DNA of 64,000 nt, taken from contig OZ023274.1 in NCBI GenBank assembly GCA_964007475.1, positions 36,231,816 through 36,295,815 of the forward strand. The letters run 5' to 3'. The notes under the pieces are model-generated. The model saw only the letters and a list, made by a program, of their open reading frames with translations, was not told where the DNA came from and ran no database searches. The translations under genes were made by a program, and so were the position numbers. The DNA is from Hybos culiciformis. Taxonomy: Eukaryota; Arthropoda; Insecta; Diptera; Hybotidae. Positions 48,471 through 60,700 of this stretch are shown one piece after another (position 1 is the stretch's first letter; each line of letters begins with the position of its first letter).

Positions 48471-48829
48471 TAAAATGGTTAAACGTATAACATTTCTTTT
48501 ATATTGTTGTGTTTGTTTCAGAAATAAGTTTGAAAATCAAATTTTATACGAAAAATTCTGCTTTGTTTCAGCTTCAAAACTAAAAAGTAGAAAATAAATA
48601 TTAAATCATAAAAAATACATTTTATAAAAATCAACGTTTTTCTTGAGCACTAAAAAGTATAAAATAATGTTACTATGAGTTTCATTTTGGTAACAGACTT
48701 TATAACTTTTCTCCGGCTCATTCAGAGGATTGTGGACACACAAACTTGAAACTGATTAGAACAGTCTATAACTAGAAACGTGGGGCACATTTTTGAGGTG
48801 ATACTATAAATGTATTGTAATGATAAATG

Positions 48830-49450
48830 TATACATAATGATGCCAGAACCTGCTTGGTTTCCAAATTTTTTTTTATGGAATGTCAGGTCTACCACGTGT
48901 AGGTCCCCAGGGGCGGTCGCTGGGTAGGGGACCAATACATTTTTTGTTACGAAATTTGTGTGTTTTATTATGTCTTCTTTGTATGTACAAAATTTGAATA
49001 AAATCGAACGTACTTTTGAAGACCTCCCCATAGGAGATCGCCGGTAGGAGGCCAATAAATTTTTTGTTACGAAATTTGTGTATTTAATATGTCCTCTTTT
49101 TATGTACCAAATTTGAAAGAAATCAGAAGAATTTTTGAAGTCCTTCCCAAGGAAGGTCGCTGGGTAGGAGGCCAATAAATTTGTTGTTACGAAATTCGTG
49201 TGTTTAATCATTTCCTCTTTTTATGTACTAAAATTGAATGAAATCGAACAAACTTTTGGTTGTGAAAATTTGATTGCAAAATTTCGCGGGCAGACAAACA
49301 GACGAGAAACTTTTCAAATCATGATTAAAGTGGTAGAATATTGTATTGTCATCGGGTTCAGAGCTATATTCAAAATTTCGGAGCTGTAGCTTGTCGGAAA
49401 GTGGTCTAAAATTTGATTACAAAATTTCCTGGACAGACAAACAGACAAGA
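48830..49450. repeat. Dispersed repeat in pseudogene intron, tandem units of ~122 bp
   Basis: About three units share GTTACGAAATTTGTGTGTTT, ATGTACCAAATTTGAA, a run ending GGAAGGTCGCTGGGTAGGAG and GCCAATAAATTTTT. The last unit runs into CGGGCAGACAAACAGACGAG, and a second CCTGGACAGACAAACAGACA follows at about 49427. The first part is the inverse of 48185-48470. The family also occurs near 28.8 kb, so it is a mobile or dispersed repeat, but its class is unknown. Confidence 0.85.
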
Positions 49451-50012
49451 AAGTGAGTTGAAAAAACGTTGTAATAAACTAGATCACATTATAACTTTAT
49501 GTTTATTTAAATTTACATCAAAATATCTTATAATCAATCATGAAATAAAATTTCTTCTTATAGATGAAGAACATATTAATTACATTTGGAAAGCTTTAAA
49601 AAATATTGAAAAAGTATCATTTATTCGTTTTTTGCCAAGATATAATGAAGCATTCATGCTTTTGGTTTTTACCATCAGGTTGTTCATATATATTTTTTAA
49701 TTATTATAAAAAAAAAAAAAAATTAACAAAAACTTCACTTTTAGCAAGCTTCACCAAATCGTGATACTTATGTGAAAATCGAGGAAAAAAACATCAAAGA
49801 TGGAAAATTAGGAAATTTTTGAAAATACAAGGATAGTGATGCTACATATTTCGGACTGCCCTATGATTATGATTCGGTTATGCATTATTCGAGAAAGGCT
49901 TTTTCAAAGAATAAAAAAGATACGATTATTCCGAGACAAAAATCTGCTGAAATTAGCCAGAGAAATAGACATAAAAAAATTGAACTTAATGTATCAATGT
50001 GCTGGAAGATAA

Positions 50013-50910
50013 AAATAAATTAGAAACAGAAGTTAACTCATCTTAATGTATTTCACCGCATCATGTCAATACATCATGTCAATACATAAAAATATACGAC
50101 TTCAGAATTGAATTGAATAGCCTTGTGCATGTTCAGTTCCAAAAAAATAAGGAAATTATTTCACTAGATTTACGTCTTTGATTGTTATCTCGTTTCATCG
50201 AACTATATTTTTGTTTATTTTGTTAAAATATCTAAAGAAATGTATCAAGAAAAGAATAAATTATTTTTATATAACTAATTATTGTTTATAGACTATTCTC
50301 ATAATACACAAAATCCAACCTAAAACTTTTAAGCGTTACTGATATTAAAATAAAAAAAAATGAAATAAATTTTCTACAACAAATTACATTCTCATTTTTC
50401 ATCACCACCTGATAAATTAAATGCTTGTTGCGGTTTCGCTGCTGCGGCGTTCAAATCCAAGCTCCTGGCATTTGATTTTTGAAATATTGTCAGATTTGTA
50501 GTCCTAAACCGTTTGTAGTCCTATAATAATGCTGCTTTATTTAAAATTTCTAGTTCGTCACCATCACATCATATAATAAAATAACAGAGAATCTTAAATC
50601 TTAAATTTCAAAACCAATAAATAAAGATGCAAATACCAACAATTAAGGAAAAGATTTTAAAAGCTGAGATTTACTAGATTTAAATAATGTCTAAATTCTT
50701 AATCTTTAGTTGTGTTTAACGAAAACTAGATTGAAAGATTTTTTGAACCTGTACAATATATGGGTGAGTTTTTGGTTCGTTTTATCTGAAATAATAATTA
50801 AAAATTCTGAATTCAAGGATAAATACAAATAATTTTTAAGTCTAGACATAATTTGAATAGAAATTCTAATAACTAATTTCATTCAATCATAACGAAAATA
50901 GAGATTACTA
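50013..50910. other. AT-rich DNA without a recognised feature
   Basis: No exon or clear element. A GC-richer patch at about 50427-50470 (GTTGCGGTTTCGCTGCTGCG then GCGTTCAAATCC) recalls a pol III B box but has no A box at the right distance. Confidence 0.5.
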
Positions 50911-51227
50911 CACTGAGGGAAAAAAATTTCTAGAATCGTGCAATACACTTTCATAATCACTAAAATTTAAGAAAAAGAACGAATTTTCATAATTCAAAGC
51001 GAATTTACTTGATATGTTAAATAGTTGCTTAAATTTTGCAATTTTTTCTCGTCTGTTATTTAAGGCTTTTTCCATGATTCAAGTAAACTTATCTTGCTTG
51101 ATTTAATGGGCTTATTTTCATTAATGAAGTAATTATTTCTTCATTTATGTAAATATTTCTTAATTTAAGTAAATATTTACTTGATGTAATTCTAACACAG
51201 TTTAAGAATTTTTTTCCTTCGTTTGTG
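50911..51227. mobile_element. Possible TA-flanked MITE (317 bp)
   Basis: The left end CACTGAGGGAAAAAAATT and the inverse of the right end (CACAAACGAAGGAAAAAAAT) match imperfectly. TA lies directly outside each end. The style (CAC plus A run) resembles the element at 19578-20842. The interior repeats AATTTAAGTAAATATT words. Confidence 0.5.
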
Positions 51228-51440
51228 TATTTTTTTTTTCAACGAAACATGAAAATTAAAAACATGATTCTTTGCGAATACATTTCTTATTTGATGATAT
51301 TTTTTTCATATTCTATGGTTACAGTTTTCCATTAGTTAAATAAATTATTTCTTGAATTGATGAAATTTTTTGAAACTTAAGAAAGATATTGTGGTCAGTA
51401 TATAATTTATATTTTCTATTTTACACTCTATCTAAATTTC
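51228..51440. other. AT-rich DNA next to the tRNA-like repeats
   Basis: Nothing recognised. The words ATTTCTTGAATTGATGAA resemble sequence on the far side of the tRNA-like pair (51890-52050), so both may belong to one larger worn element. Confidence 0.4.
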
Positions 51441-51513
51441 AATTGCTTAGCCTAGTGGTAGAGTTGAACGTTTGCAATGTAAAAGTACAAGGTTCGAATC
51501 CCGAAGAGAGCAT
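51441..51513 (+). repeat. tRNA-like SINE head (plus strand)
   Basis: A box TAGCCTAGTGG at 51448-51458 and B box GGTTCGAATCC at 51491-51501, 33 bases apart, match the internal pol III promoter of a tRNA. The arms do not fold into a complete cloverleaf. An A-rich tract follows. The middle (GTTTGCAATG) is shared with the minus-strand copy at 51790-51861, which suggests a UGC-anticodon (Ala-like) ancestor. Confidence 0.65.
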
Positions 51514-51789
51514 GAGAAAAATAAAAAAAAACAATTATAAATTTAATAAAATTAAATTTAATAAATATAGGTAAATAAAAAAAATAAAAAATTATAAAAA
51601 AAAAATTAATAAATAAACAAAAATTAAATAAATAAATAAAAAAAAAAAAAATAAAATAAAATAAAAAAAGAATAAAAATAAAAAAAAAATAAAAAAAAAA
51701 AAAATAAATAAAAAAAAGTAAAAAGAAAAAAAAAAATGAAATAAAAAATTATAACATATAAAAAAAAAAAATTTTTTTCCCATAATTGT
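51514..51789. repeat. A-rich tract between two tRNA-like heads
   Basis: Runs of A broken by single T, G or C, ending in AAAAAATTTTTTTCCC. It is a SINE-like tail for the left head. Read from the right head it is T-rich and could end pol III transcription. Confidence 0.75.
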
Positions 51790-51861
51790 CGTCCTCTTGA
51801 AGATTCGAACCTGGGTTCTCAGCATTGCAAACCTACATCTCTACCTATGGGCTAAGCTATT
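51790..51861 (-). repeat. tRNA-like SINE head (minus strand)
   Basis: On the minus strand it reads TAGCTTAGCCCATAGGTAGA, then GGTTTGCAATGCTGAGAACC, then CAGGTTCGAATC. A-box-like and B-box motifs are in the correct order. It is homologous to the plus-strand head at 51441-51513 but diverged, and faces it across the A-rich tract. Confidence 0.65.
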
Positions 51862-52262
51862 GAAATTAAAAATGCATTTTTTAAGGTCATGTGTTTCTTG
51901 ATTCGTGTTTCTTTTACACGAATTATCAAAAAACTCGCACATTACAATGACTTATTATTTCTTCATTCACGCAAACAATATTTCTTTCATGAAGTAAAGT
52001 TGATTGTTATGTGCATGAAAAAGTTCTAAAAATTAGGGAAAAAAAATACATGATTCGAGAAAAAAGGCGAACGTGTCAAAAACAAGTCCTTTTTTTCCAT
52101 GATTTATTCACATTTTATATGATACTAGAAAAAAGCCTGCACAGAAAAAATAGTGCAGGCCTAGCCTAGTAACTATGCGTTGATTTTTGTCATTTCGAAA
52201 AGAATGCTTTCATTTTTTTATTGATAAAGTACGCCTTGATTTTTTTTGTTTACACTTTAAAG
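51862..52262. other. AT-rich DNA without a recognised feature
   Basis: Nothing firmly recognised. AAAGTACGCCTTG at about 52227 recurs just right of the hAT-like element at about 53056. Confidence 0.5.
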
Positions 52263-53036
52263 CAAGGATGATCATCGCCTATGCACTTGTACCACATTTG
52301 TTATTGTAATCCCACTTTGTTTATATGAATAATAAAACAGAATAGGAAAAAAAAAACCCTATACACTTCGTATACACTTCGTGCTTATGTAAGTGCATGA
52401 AAAAAAATATTTGTATTTCGTCTTCGCACTCCCCATTTAAAAAAAAAAAATCATTCGCACTTTGAATAGAAAGAAAAAAAAAAACATTTTTTCTGTATTT
52501 TTTTTTTCCTTCTTTTTTGTGCATGCACTGTAAAATGCGAAATTCTTATTTATAATATTTTCTGATCGCAATTGTGTGATTGATGTATGAATAATGTAAA
52601 TAAAAATAAAAGGACTGCAGAAAATTAATGTTAATTTAAAAATTAATATGAAGAGAATTATATTTGCAATCAATTTTAAAGCAATTAGCTTAGAGCTTGA
52701 TTTGCTTTGCAATTATTAATCGTATTTTCAAAGTTTTCACAAAAAAATTTTTAAAAATAAATTTTCAAGAAGAAAAAAAAGAAGCTTATTTTTGGATTTT
52801 AAACGAAAATTCTAGAAGAGGATGCTAAAAATATTTTAAATTACATTTAAAAATACCAAAACTTGACTTTAAATGTAAATAAATTCGAGCAAGAGCACAA
52901 TCAAGTTATTTATTATATTACAAGACGAAAAATTAATTTTTAACTGTGTATTTTTTCCGTGTATTAATAAAACATGCCAAAAATTTATGATGATGGTAGT
53001 AAATGCACGTTCAATCTTAAATTTTGGGCATCACTG
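52263..53036. mobile_element. hAT-like non-autonomous element (774 bp) with CTTTAAAG duplication
   Basis: The sequence begins CAAGGATGATCATCGCC and ends GGGCATCACTG, whose inverse is CAGTGATGCCC. Identical 8-bp CTTTAAAG copies lie at 52255-52262 and 53037-53044. CA...TG ends with an 8-bp duplication fit hAT. The duplication is itself palindromic, so the orientation evidence is weaker. The interior is AT-rich with repeated CACTTCGTATACACTTCG words and no transposase. Confidence 0.6.
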
Positions 53037-53463
53037 CTTTAAAGTTTTTATCAAAGTACGCCTTGCATTCAGTGTTACATAGTCATTCGGTTATTTTATT
53101 TATTATTTACGTTTAAAAAATAAATAGAGGAAAATGCCAACACTGTCAAGGTCGTTTAAGAGGTGAGTTCACATTTTATTATATTAGATTAGCAATCTTT
53201 TCTCTCCGTGTATAAACAATATCGTATTAACAGGAAGATTCATTATCATTATACTCTAATAATAGAAGTGAAGTCAGGCGCGTATTCAAGGGGGAATCCA
53301 CATCTCTTGGCCCAGAATAGTTTACCTATATAATATGCTTATAACTGTGAAAATTTCGTTATGCAAATTTACTTCCTTTTTTTTTCTAAAGTCCACTTCT
53401 TTTTTTCCTTCGGTAATAATAATAAAAATGTGTAAAAATGACTCCATTTTGTAATATGTATTA

Positions 53464-54198
53464 TGCTAGAGATAGAGTCGACGTAATTCACGCGCGTGTA
53501 CGCACGTAAAAAATCAAATTGTATGAAAATGTATGAGACCGGCTATACGCAACGACGTAAAACGTAGCTTACGCGCGTAAAAGTTGAAATATTTTAACTT
53601 TCCCAGTATTTTACGCCGTACATTGTGGAAATCATTTGTTTATAATTGTGTTGTTTATTTTGTTGTATTTAGAAAAAAAAAATTTTACAAACAAATAATT
53701 ATTTAATAAAATAACAAAGTTCATAAATATAATTATATTCAAAAATAAAAATTAAATAATTATTTATTGCAAATTTATTAAAATTTTTTATGTTTTATTA
53801 AGTTATAAATAAATTAAAAAGCATTATAAAAATATTACAAACAGAATATTTTTATAATGCTTTTTAATTTATTTATAACTTAATAAAACATAAAAAATTT
53901 TAATAAATTTGCAATAAATAATTATTTAATTTTTATTTTTGAATATAATTATATTTATGAACTTTTTTATTTTATTAAATACAATAATTAAAAACTAAAA
54001 GATAATAATTAAAAACTAAAATTACTTAAAAAAAATTTTAAAGAAAAAATAATAATTAAAATAAAAATTGGATGACATTTTTCTCTTTTGTTTTTCGCAT
54101 GTGAACGGCGTTGAGCATAACAGGTAAAAAAAACAGGTTTTTTTTATTTTTTTTACGCGCGCATACGCGCGTGAATTACGTCGACTCTATCTCTAGCA
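53464..54198. mobile_element. 735-bp foldback MITE with a nearly perfect inner hairpin
   Basis: The outer ends TGCTAGAGATAGAGTCGACG, followed by TAATTCACGCGCG, are exact inverse copies of each other, flanked by TTA on both sides (53461-53463 and 54199-54201). Inside, arms 53701-53836 and 53845-53980 are inverted copies that differ at one position of 136, around the 8-base loop ACAAACAG. The CpG-rich ends (ACGCGCGT words) contrast with the AT-rich core. There is no protein-coding frame. It is either a MITE whose core became a long hairpin or a foldback element. Confidence 0.9.
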
Positions 54199-54728
54199 TT
54201 AACATTAATGCTAATATAAATAATTATAATAATAACAAAAACAATATCTACATAGTAACATAATACAAAACAAATAAAAAATTCATGGTTTTTTGTTTTT
54301 AAATATATACAGTTTTTTTGTACATAAATTAATTTTACCCCTTCCAGGAACTTGGTCCAGATCCGCCCCTGAGTGAAGTTCGAATGACAATATTTAATAG
54401 TCTCGATAATCTTATTATAAATAGTCATTATCGCCATATATACAAAAATTGTACGTACATTTATTATGTTTTTAGGCGTTTATGTATAAATAATATAAAA
54501 GTTGAAAATTAATCTTATAAATATAAAGTTAAAAAAAAATCAATATTTCAATATTTGATAATAAAATGTAAAAACATTGCATTATGTAGCACATTACCTA
54601 TATAAAAATTTTAACAATCAAATGATAATAATATATACATACATATAATGTTGTCTACCTACCAACGTAATAACTTTAAAAATTATAATAATTTCAAACT
54701 TAAAACATAAATTTGAAAATATCAGACA

Positions 54729-57700
54729 TTAATTTGACATCATAATTTTATAACAATTGTACATTAAATTTAATTTTATAATATCTTTTTCACTTAATCG
54801 AATCCGCTGTCCAATTCTTGCAGATTTATCGAATGGAACAATGGTAGTTTGGCCATTATGACCAAATGCTCTGCTAGAATAATGCATAATTGATCCATAA
54901 TCATAAGGTATTCCGAAATCGGTTGCAACTGATTTATCATATTTTTTGAAATTTTTTAATTTATCACTTTTTATATTTTTTTCAATAATTTTTACATATG
55001 AATCTCTGGTGGGTGAACAATGCTAAAAAAAATTAAAACGATAGAATTTTATCCATTATCCCAGTTACTATTAACATGAAAATTTATTTAATCCCAGTTC
55101 AAGGATATAGATAATTGTCGTTAGACGGAAAAATCGTTTGCTAGATCAATACAAATATCAACATCAACCGTCGAGAAATAAAAACGACGCTCTATTTTCT
55201 AATCAAAAAAAATATATTTAATTGTTTTCTATTCTCACAGTCGATTATAATTCTTGAAATAATTGTTGATTTTATTCCTAAAAATAGAATACAATTTTTT
55301 TTATAAAATAAAAAAAATCTAATTTAATTACCCTTGATGTTCAAACAAACGATTTGACTTCCAATTGTTTTTCTTAATTTTAATTTGAAGTTACTTCAAA
55401 TTATTTTAATTTAATTTTAAATTCGAATTAGATTTTCCTGCTGCAGGATAAAAAATTTTCTTTTTCCGTTGTTTCCGCTTCCTTTTCTCAAAAATTTTAA
55501 AATCATGAAATTCAAATCGTCTGATTAATTACAAAAAAAATGTTAAAGAGGTAATCTAGAAAAAAGACAAACAAAAAATTTTAAATTCATTTTATTGCAG
55601 CTGCAAAACCCATCTGTCAATTCGTCAGACAACATGCCCCAGACCGTGTGAATACTAGACATAGGATGAATACTCATACTTGGCTGCACATCTAATACAA
55701 CTAATCTTCCAATTGATCGGCTCTTTTTTACACTCCCATCTGCTAATTGCACATCAACCAATTTCATTATCTTTTCCAGGAAACTGCTTGATTACTTTGC
55801 CTTTTCGCCACATAACTCTTGGCTCGTTAGGTTCTATTAACAAAACTATGTCATCTACTTTAACTTCTGGTTTACTTTGACGCCATTTTTCTCGACGTGA
55901 TATATCAGGTAAGTATTCATTAACCCAACGATGCATCAATTTTTGAGCTAAAATTTCTGCTCTGCGATATAACCTTTTGCTGTTTGAATCAGATGCCGTG
56001 AATATACCCACAGGTAAAGCCCGGTCAGATTCTTCATCTCCGAAAATTATTGAATTTGGTGTTAATAGTAAAGCATCATCTTGTTCGGTCGGTACATGTG
56101 TTAGCGGTCGTCGATTCATCATAAATTTTCTTTAAAACTGTCTCTAAAACCTCTTCTGGTGGAATTTCATTTCGGAACGTGAATTCTACGCATCTTTTAA
56201 TTGAACCAATTAATCTCTCCCGTGCTCCACCAAACCATGGTTAGTAAGCTAGTATGAAATGCCAATTTACGCCGAGTTGTTTTGATACCACTTCACCAAG
56301 TTAACACTTTACTTCTGCTAAGTCTTTTAATAAAATGTTATATGCCCCAACAAAATTCTTTCCATTATCTGAATAAAAATGTTTAGCTTGACCTTGTACT
56401 GCTATGAAATTTCTAATGGATAAAAGACAACCATCTGTTGACAAATCTTTACATAATTCTATGTGAACCGCACGATATGTCAAACATGTGAATATAATTC
56501 CATATCGTTTTATGGTACCTCGTCTAAACTTTACCAAGTACGGACCAAAAGCGTCTATTCCGACATGAGAAAAGGGCTTGCAACCAAAATCTAATCTGCA
56601 TTCAGGCAAATTTCCCATCTTAGGGAAATACGGTAATGACTTGGCCAATTTGCATATTTGACAATTTGCTTTTACTCTTTTAACTGCTTTTCGTATATTT
56701 ATTATCCATACTATTTCTCTTAAGTCACTTATGGTAGTATCTTCATTTCTGTGGTAATTTTGTATGTGCATCTTTTCAATAAATAAATCCACTAATGGAT
56801 GTTTGTTAGGTAAAATGATTGGGTTTCTTTTATCGTATGTGAACTTTGAAGATTGAACTCTGGTACCCATTCTTATTAATCCGTTTTCATCTAAGAAAGG
56901 CGAAAAATCTCTCAACTGATTTGAACTGCTCTTTTTAAGAATAACAGTTTTATTTGCTAAATTCAATTGTTTACCATAACTCAATTCTTTTAGTGCATCA
57001 GGAAAACTTTCTGCTTGGATCTTCTTAAATAATAATAACTGTGCCTCTAAAAATGAATTAAAATTTACATCTTTGTTATGTGATTGATTACCTGTTTTCT
57101 TTTTCATGTGCAGAATGTAAGTAATGACACGAACAAAAGAATTCCAACTGGCTCGACATTTCCCCGAAATTCTTTCAAGAACCTCAAACCTCTTTTCAAC
57201 CTCTTGATGTATTTGGACATACAAATTTAACTCGTTACTTCTGTTGTTATTAGTTGTAATATTGGAACCAAGCTTAATAGGCCAATTCACCTCCTTTACT
57301 TTAAGAAAGTCTGCACCAGTAAACCAACGAAACGAATTCCATTCAAAATTATTATTTTTTCACCTAGTAGCATCATCTGCAACGTTATCTTTAGTGTTAA
57401 CATAATACCATTCACTTTGATGCGTTAAATCTAAAATTTCTCCAATTCGTGCTGCGACAAATGATTTGAAATTAATAGTTTTTGAATTAATCCAGCATAA
57501 TACAGTTCGAAAATCTGATAAAATTTTAACCTCATGGATCTGAAAAGTATGCATCTTCTTTATTGTGGCTGACAAGCGAGCGCGAAGCACTGCGGCTTGA
57601 AGTTCAAGTTGAGGATCTGTTAGTCTTTTAATTGGAGCTACCTTAGCTTTTCCCATCATATGTGCAATATAAATTTCTTCTTCCAATTCATTCGAAAATC

Positions 57701-60700
57701 TAAAATATGCTGTTGCCGCAAAGGCCAGCTCTGAAGCATCAACAAAAACAATTAATTGAACTTTAAAATTGCAGGGATTTATTGGGGCATATAGTCTAGG
57801 TATAACAATATTCTTTATATTTAAAATCACCTCCAAAAATGTTATCCAATCTTCCCGTAGATCTGCATTAATTTCTTGATCCCAATCAATCCCGCTTTTC
57901 CAGATTTCTTGTAGAATAAATTTACCTTGAATCACAAAATTTGAAATCATTCCCAATGGATCGAAAATTTTCATAATGAATTGTAAAACTTTTCTTTTAG
58001 TGGGACGTTTTCCATCTAACATGGCTTGAATATTTTCATCAATCTTTAATTTAAATATAAATTGATCTGACTTAGTGTTCCAATATAAACCAAGTATCTT
58101 AGTAATGCATTCCTTTTCATTGTTTAAGTTGATGCTGACTAGCTCTTGTTTGACATTAGTGATAGGTAGAGATTTAATTAAATTTTCAGAATTGGATTGA
58201 AAACCAACCAAGTTAAAATTACATGATTTTCAAATATCTATTAAATCGTTACAAATATCAATTGCTTCTTCAATTGTAGGTTCACTTCCAAAAACATCAT
58301 CTACATACGTATCTTCTATCAATGTTTTGGAAGCTTTGGAATGTTTCTGCCCGAATTTAGTTTGCATGATAATTTTTGATGAACTGGGCACAAGTTGGTG
58401 AGCAAGTTGGACCAAACATCATGACCGGCATTATGTACTCTCGTGGAGCTACCCTTTGATTGCCATTTCTCCACAAGAAACGCTGACACTGTTGGTCTTC
58501 ACTTCGAATTTTAATTTGATGGAACATTTCCTTCGTCTGCATTAAAGGCAATTTTTTGTTCACGCAATCTGAATAAACTTTTTATTAATGGAGCTAAATT
58601 ATCAGGCCCTTTCAACAAGCAATTGTTAAGCGATATACCATTTACAGCAGCAGCTACATCACAAACGTCTCTCGGTTTCACCGGCACTTTATTTGGATTA
58701 ACAACAACAAACCTTGGACAATACCAAATTCTTGGCCATGAAGTCTCAATATCGTATTTTGTAGCTAGTCGTACATAACCCTTCTCAATTTGATCTTAAA
58801 TATGCTTGTTTTTCCAGTCTAATAACCCTTTTCTTTTTAAAGATTTTTCTTCACATTCCAATCTTCTCATTGCCACTGGTTTACTATCAGGTAATTTAAT
58901 GCCATTTGATTTCCATAGTAGCTCAATCTCATATTGCTGATTTTCATATTTTAATGTTTGGTTCATTATTTCTATAGCTCTTTGTTCCTCTTTTCCAATT
59001 AAAATTCGTTTAGTATCAGTAACTCCAAAATTTTCGGTTGAAAAATAATTTTTTACCATTTGATGCAACTCATCGTTGTCTTTTGTAGCTTGATGAAATG
59101 ATAGTCTTACGGATTGATGAAATTTCATTGATTCTATTCTAAGATTGTATGATGGATTAGACGAACCATAAACTACCCAACCAAATTTAGATTTACTGGC
59201 TATGGGTGCATTCTTATCTCGGGATGTTCTATGCTTGTCTAGAAACATGTGTTTAGAGTGAGGTAGACCTATTAATAATTTAGGCTGAACATTGTTTAAA
59301 TTGAATAATTTTAACCCACGCAAATGTGGAAACCGTTTAATCAGTTCCTCGACATTGAAACTCTGTTTGGCTAAATCTAAATTTTTTGCAGTGTAAACAT
59401 TATCAAATGTTACTGCTGTTCCACCAGCAACTGGAGCAATATTAAATGAAGCCCTCTTCGAATTCTCCTGTCTTTGAATGTCTTTTGTCCATTGTAGTTT
59501 CAGAACTTCAGTTTCTCCTTTAATATTAAGTTGGCCAAATAATTCTTCATCTATCATGGTAATACCTGAACCGTCATCAAATAAAGCGTAAGTTTCTACC
59601 CAGACTTGTTTGTTGTCACCAAATATTTTTATCGGTACTTTTTTTTGTATAGCATTGAATTAGTCTGGACTTTATGATTATTATGCGGAATATTTGAATT
59701 ATCATGTTGTGAATTTGTCTCTTCTGTGTCAAACGTTGAGCTTGAACTTGCTTGCTTGTTTGACCCATATTGTTGGTTATAAGCTGGATCTTTATGCAAA
59801 AGTTTATGATGAAATTTTTCACAATTGTTAATAATACATTTTCTTTTTAGCTGACAATTTTTGAAATCATGATCTCCTGTGAGCAAACAACAACTACACA
59901 ATTTTTTGCTGAATATGAATGACCACCGTTGATTTGGTGACATTGAAAGAAATTCGGTACAATTTTTCATAGAATGTTGTTACTCACAATAATAACAAGA
60001 CAATTTATTATCGGTTGAAGTTTGATGTGCATTTACTCCTCTAGATTGATTTTGATAGCTATGGTCCTTCTGACCTTCGCTATATTTTAATGCTGTCTCT
60101 AAAATTGGTAGTTCGTCTGCTTTTTCGCTTAAAAATTTTAAAAAATCTTCTAAATTAACATCGAGCTTACTATCTGGATCTGGTTTTTTCCGCTTCAGTT
60201 TCTGCCATTCTCTGTAGTGTGCATTAGCTAGTTTTACTTCAAGTTGGCTTAACGCGTACTCATTAGATAAATTCTGATGTCTGTTCAAAGCTTTAACGCT
60301 TGCTACAAAATTTAAAGCTTCAATTACAAATTCTTTTAACTTTGGATCTCGTTCATTCTTAATATCTGGAAACTTAAGCAAGTCTTTCAAAAGACATACT
60401 GATAATACCTCCTTTCTTCCATAAACCTTTGTCAATTCTTCAATAATAATAGATGCTTTCGAGGAAAATTTTAATAAATGGGACACCAAATGAGCGGCAC
60501 GTCCCTTTAGACATTTAGCTAATCTTGCCTTATTTTCCGTTTCTGTGTACCTGCCAACAGATGTAGTTTCTTCGTAGATTGTTATGAAGCCAGCCCATTT
60601 ACTAATTTCGCCATTAAAGTCTGGCAGCTCTTGCAAATACTTGCGACATTTTCGTGCCTCAATTTCTTCTTGGGCGGATAACTTCTCAAATGTAGTTTTA

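Larger units (their letters stand above)
47850..50012 (+). pseudogene. Astacin pseudogene (tandem copy of gene 1)
   Basis: Exon 1 (47850-48108, the same 259 bases as gene 1) keeps the signal peptide and FEGDMI, but codon 49 is TAA (47994-47996) where gene 1 has Leu TTA. Intron 1 has grown to about 1.45 kb by repeat insertion. Exon 2 (49564-49678) is 115 bases instead of 257. The 142-base deletion shifts the frame and removes the first half of the active site, leaving only a trace of HAFGFYHQ in another frame. Exon 3 (49745-50012) retains PYDYDSVMHYSRKAFS but has TGA after KLGNF and further loss near its end. Upstream DNA matches gene 1 to within the promoter (47779-47836) but lacks the TATA-containing stretch. 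It is clearly non-functional as an enzyme. Confidence 0.93.
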
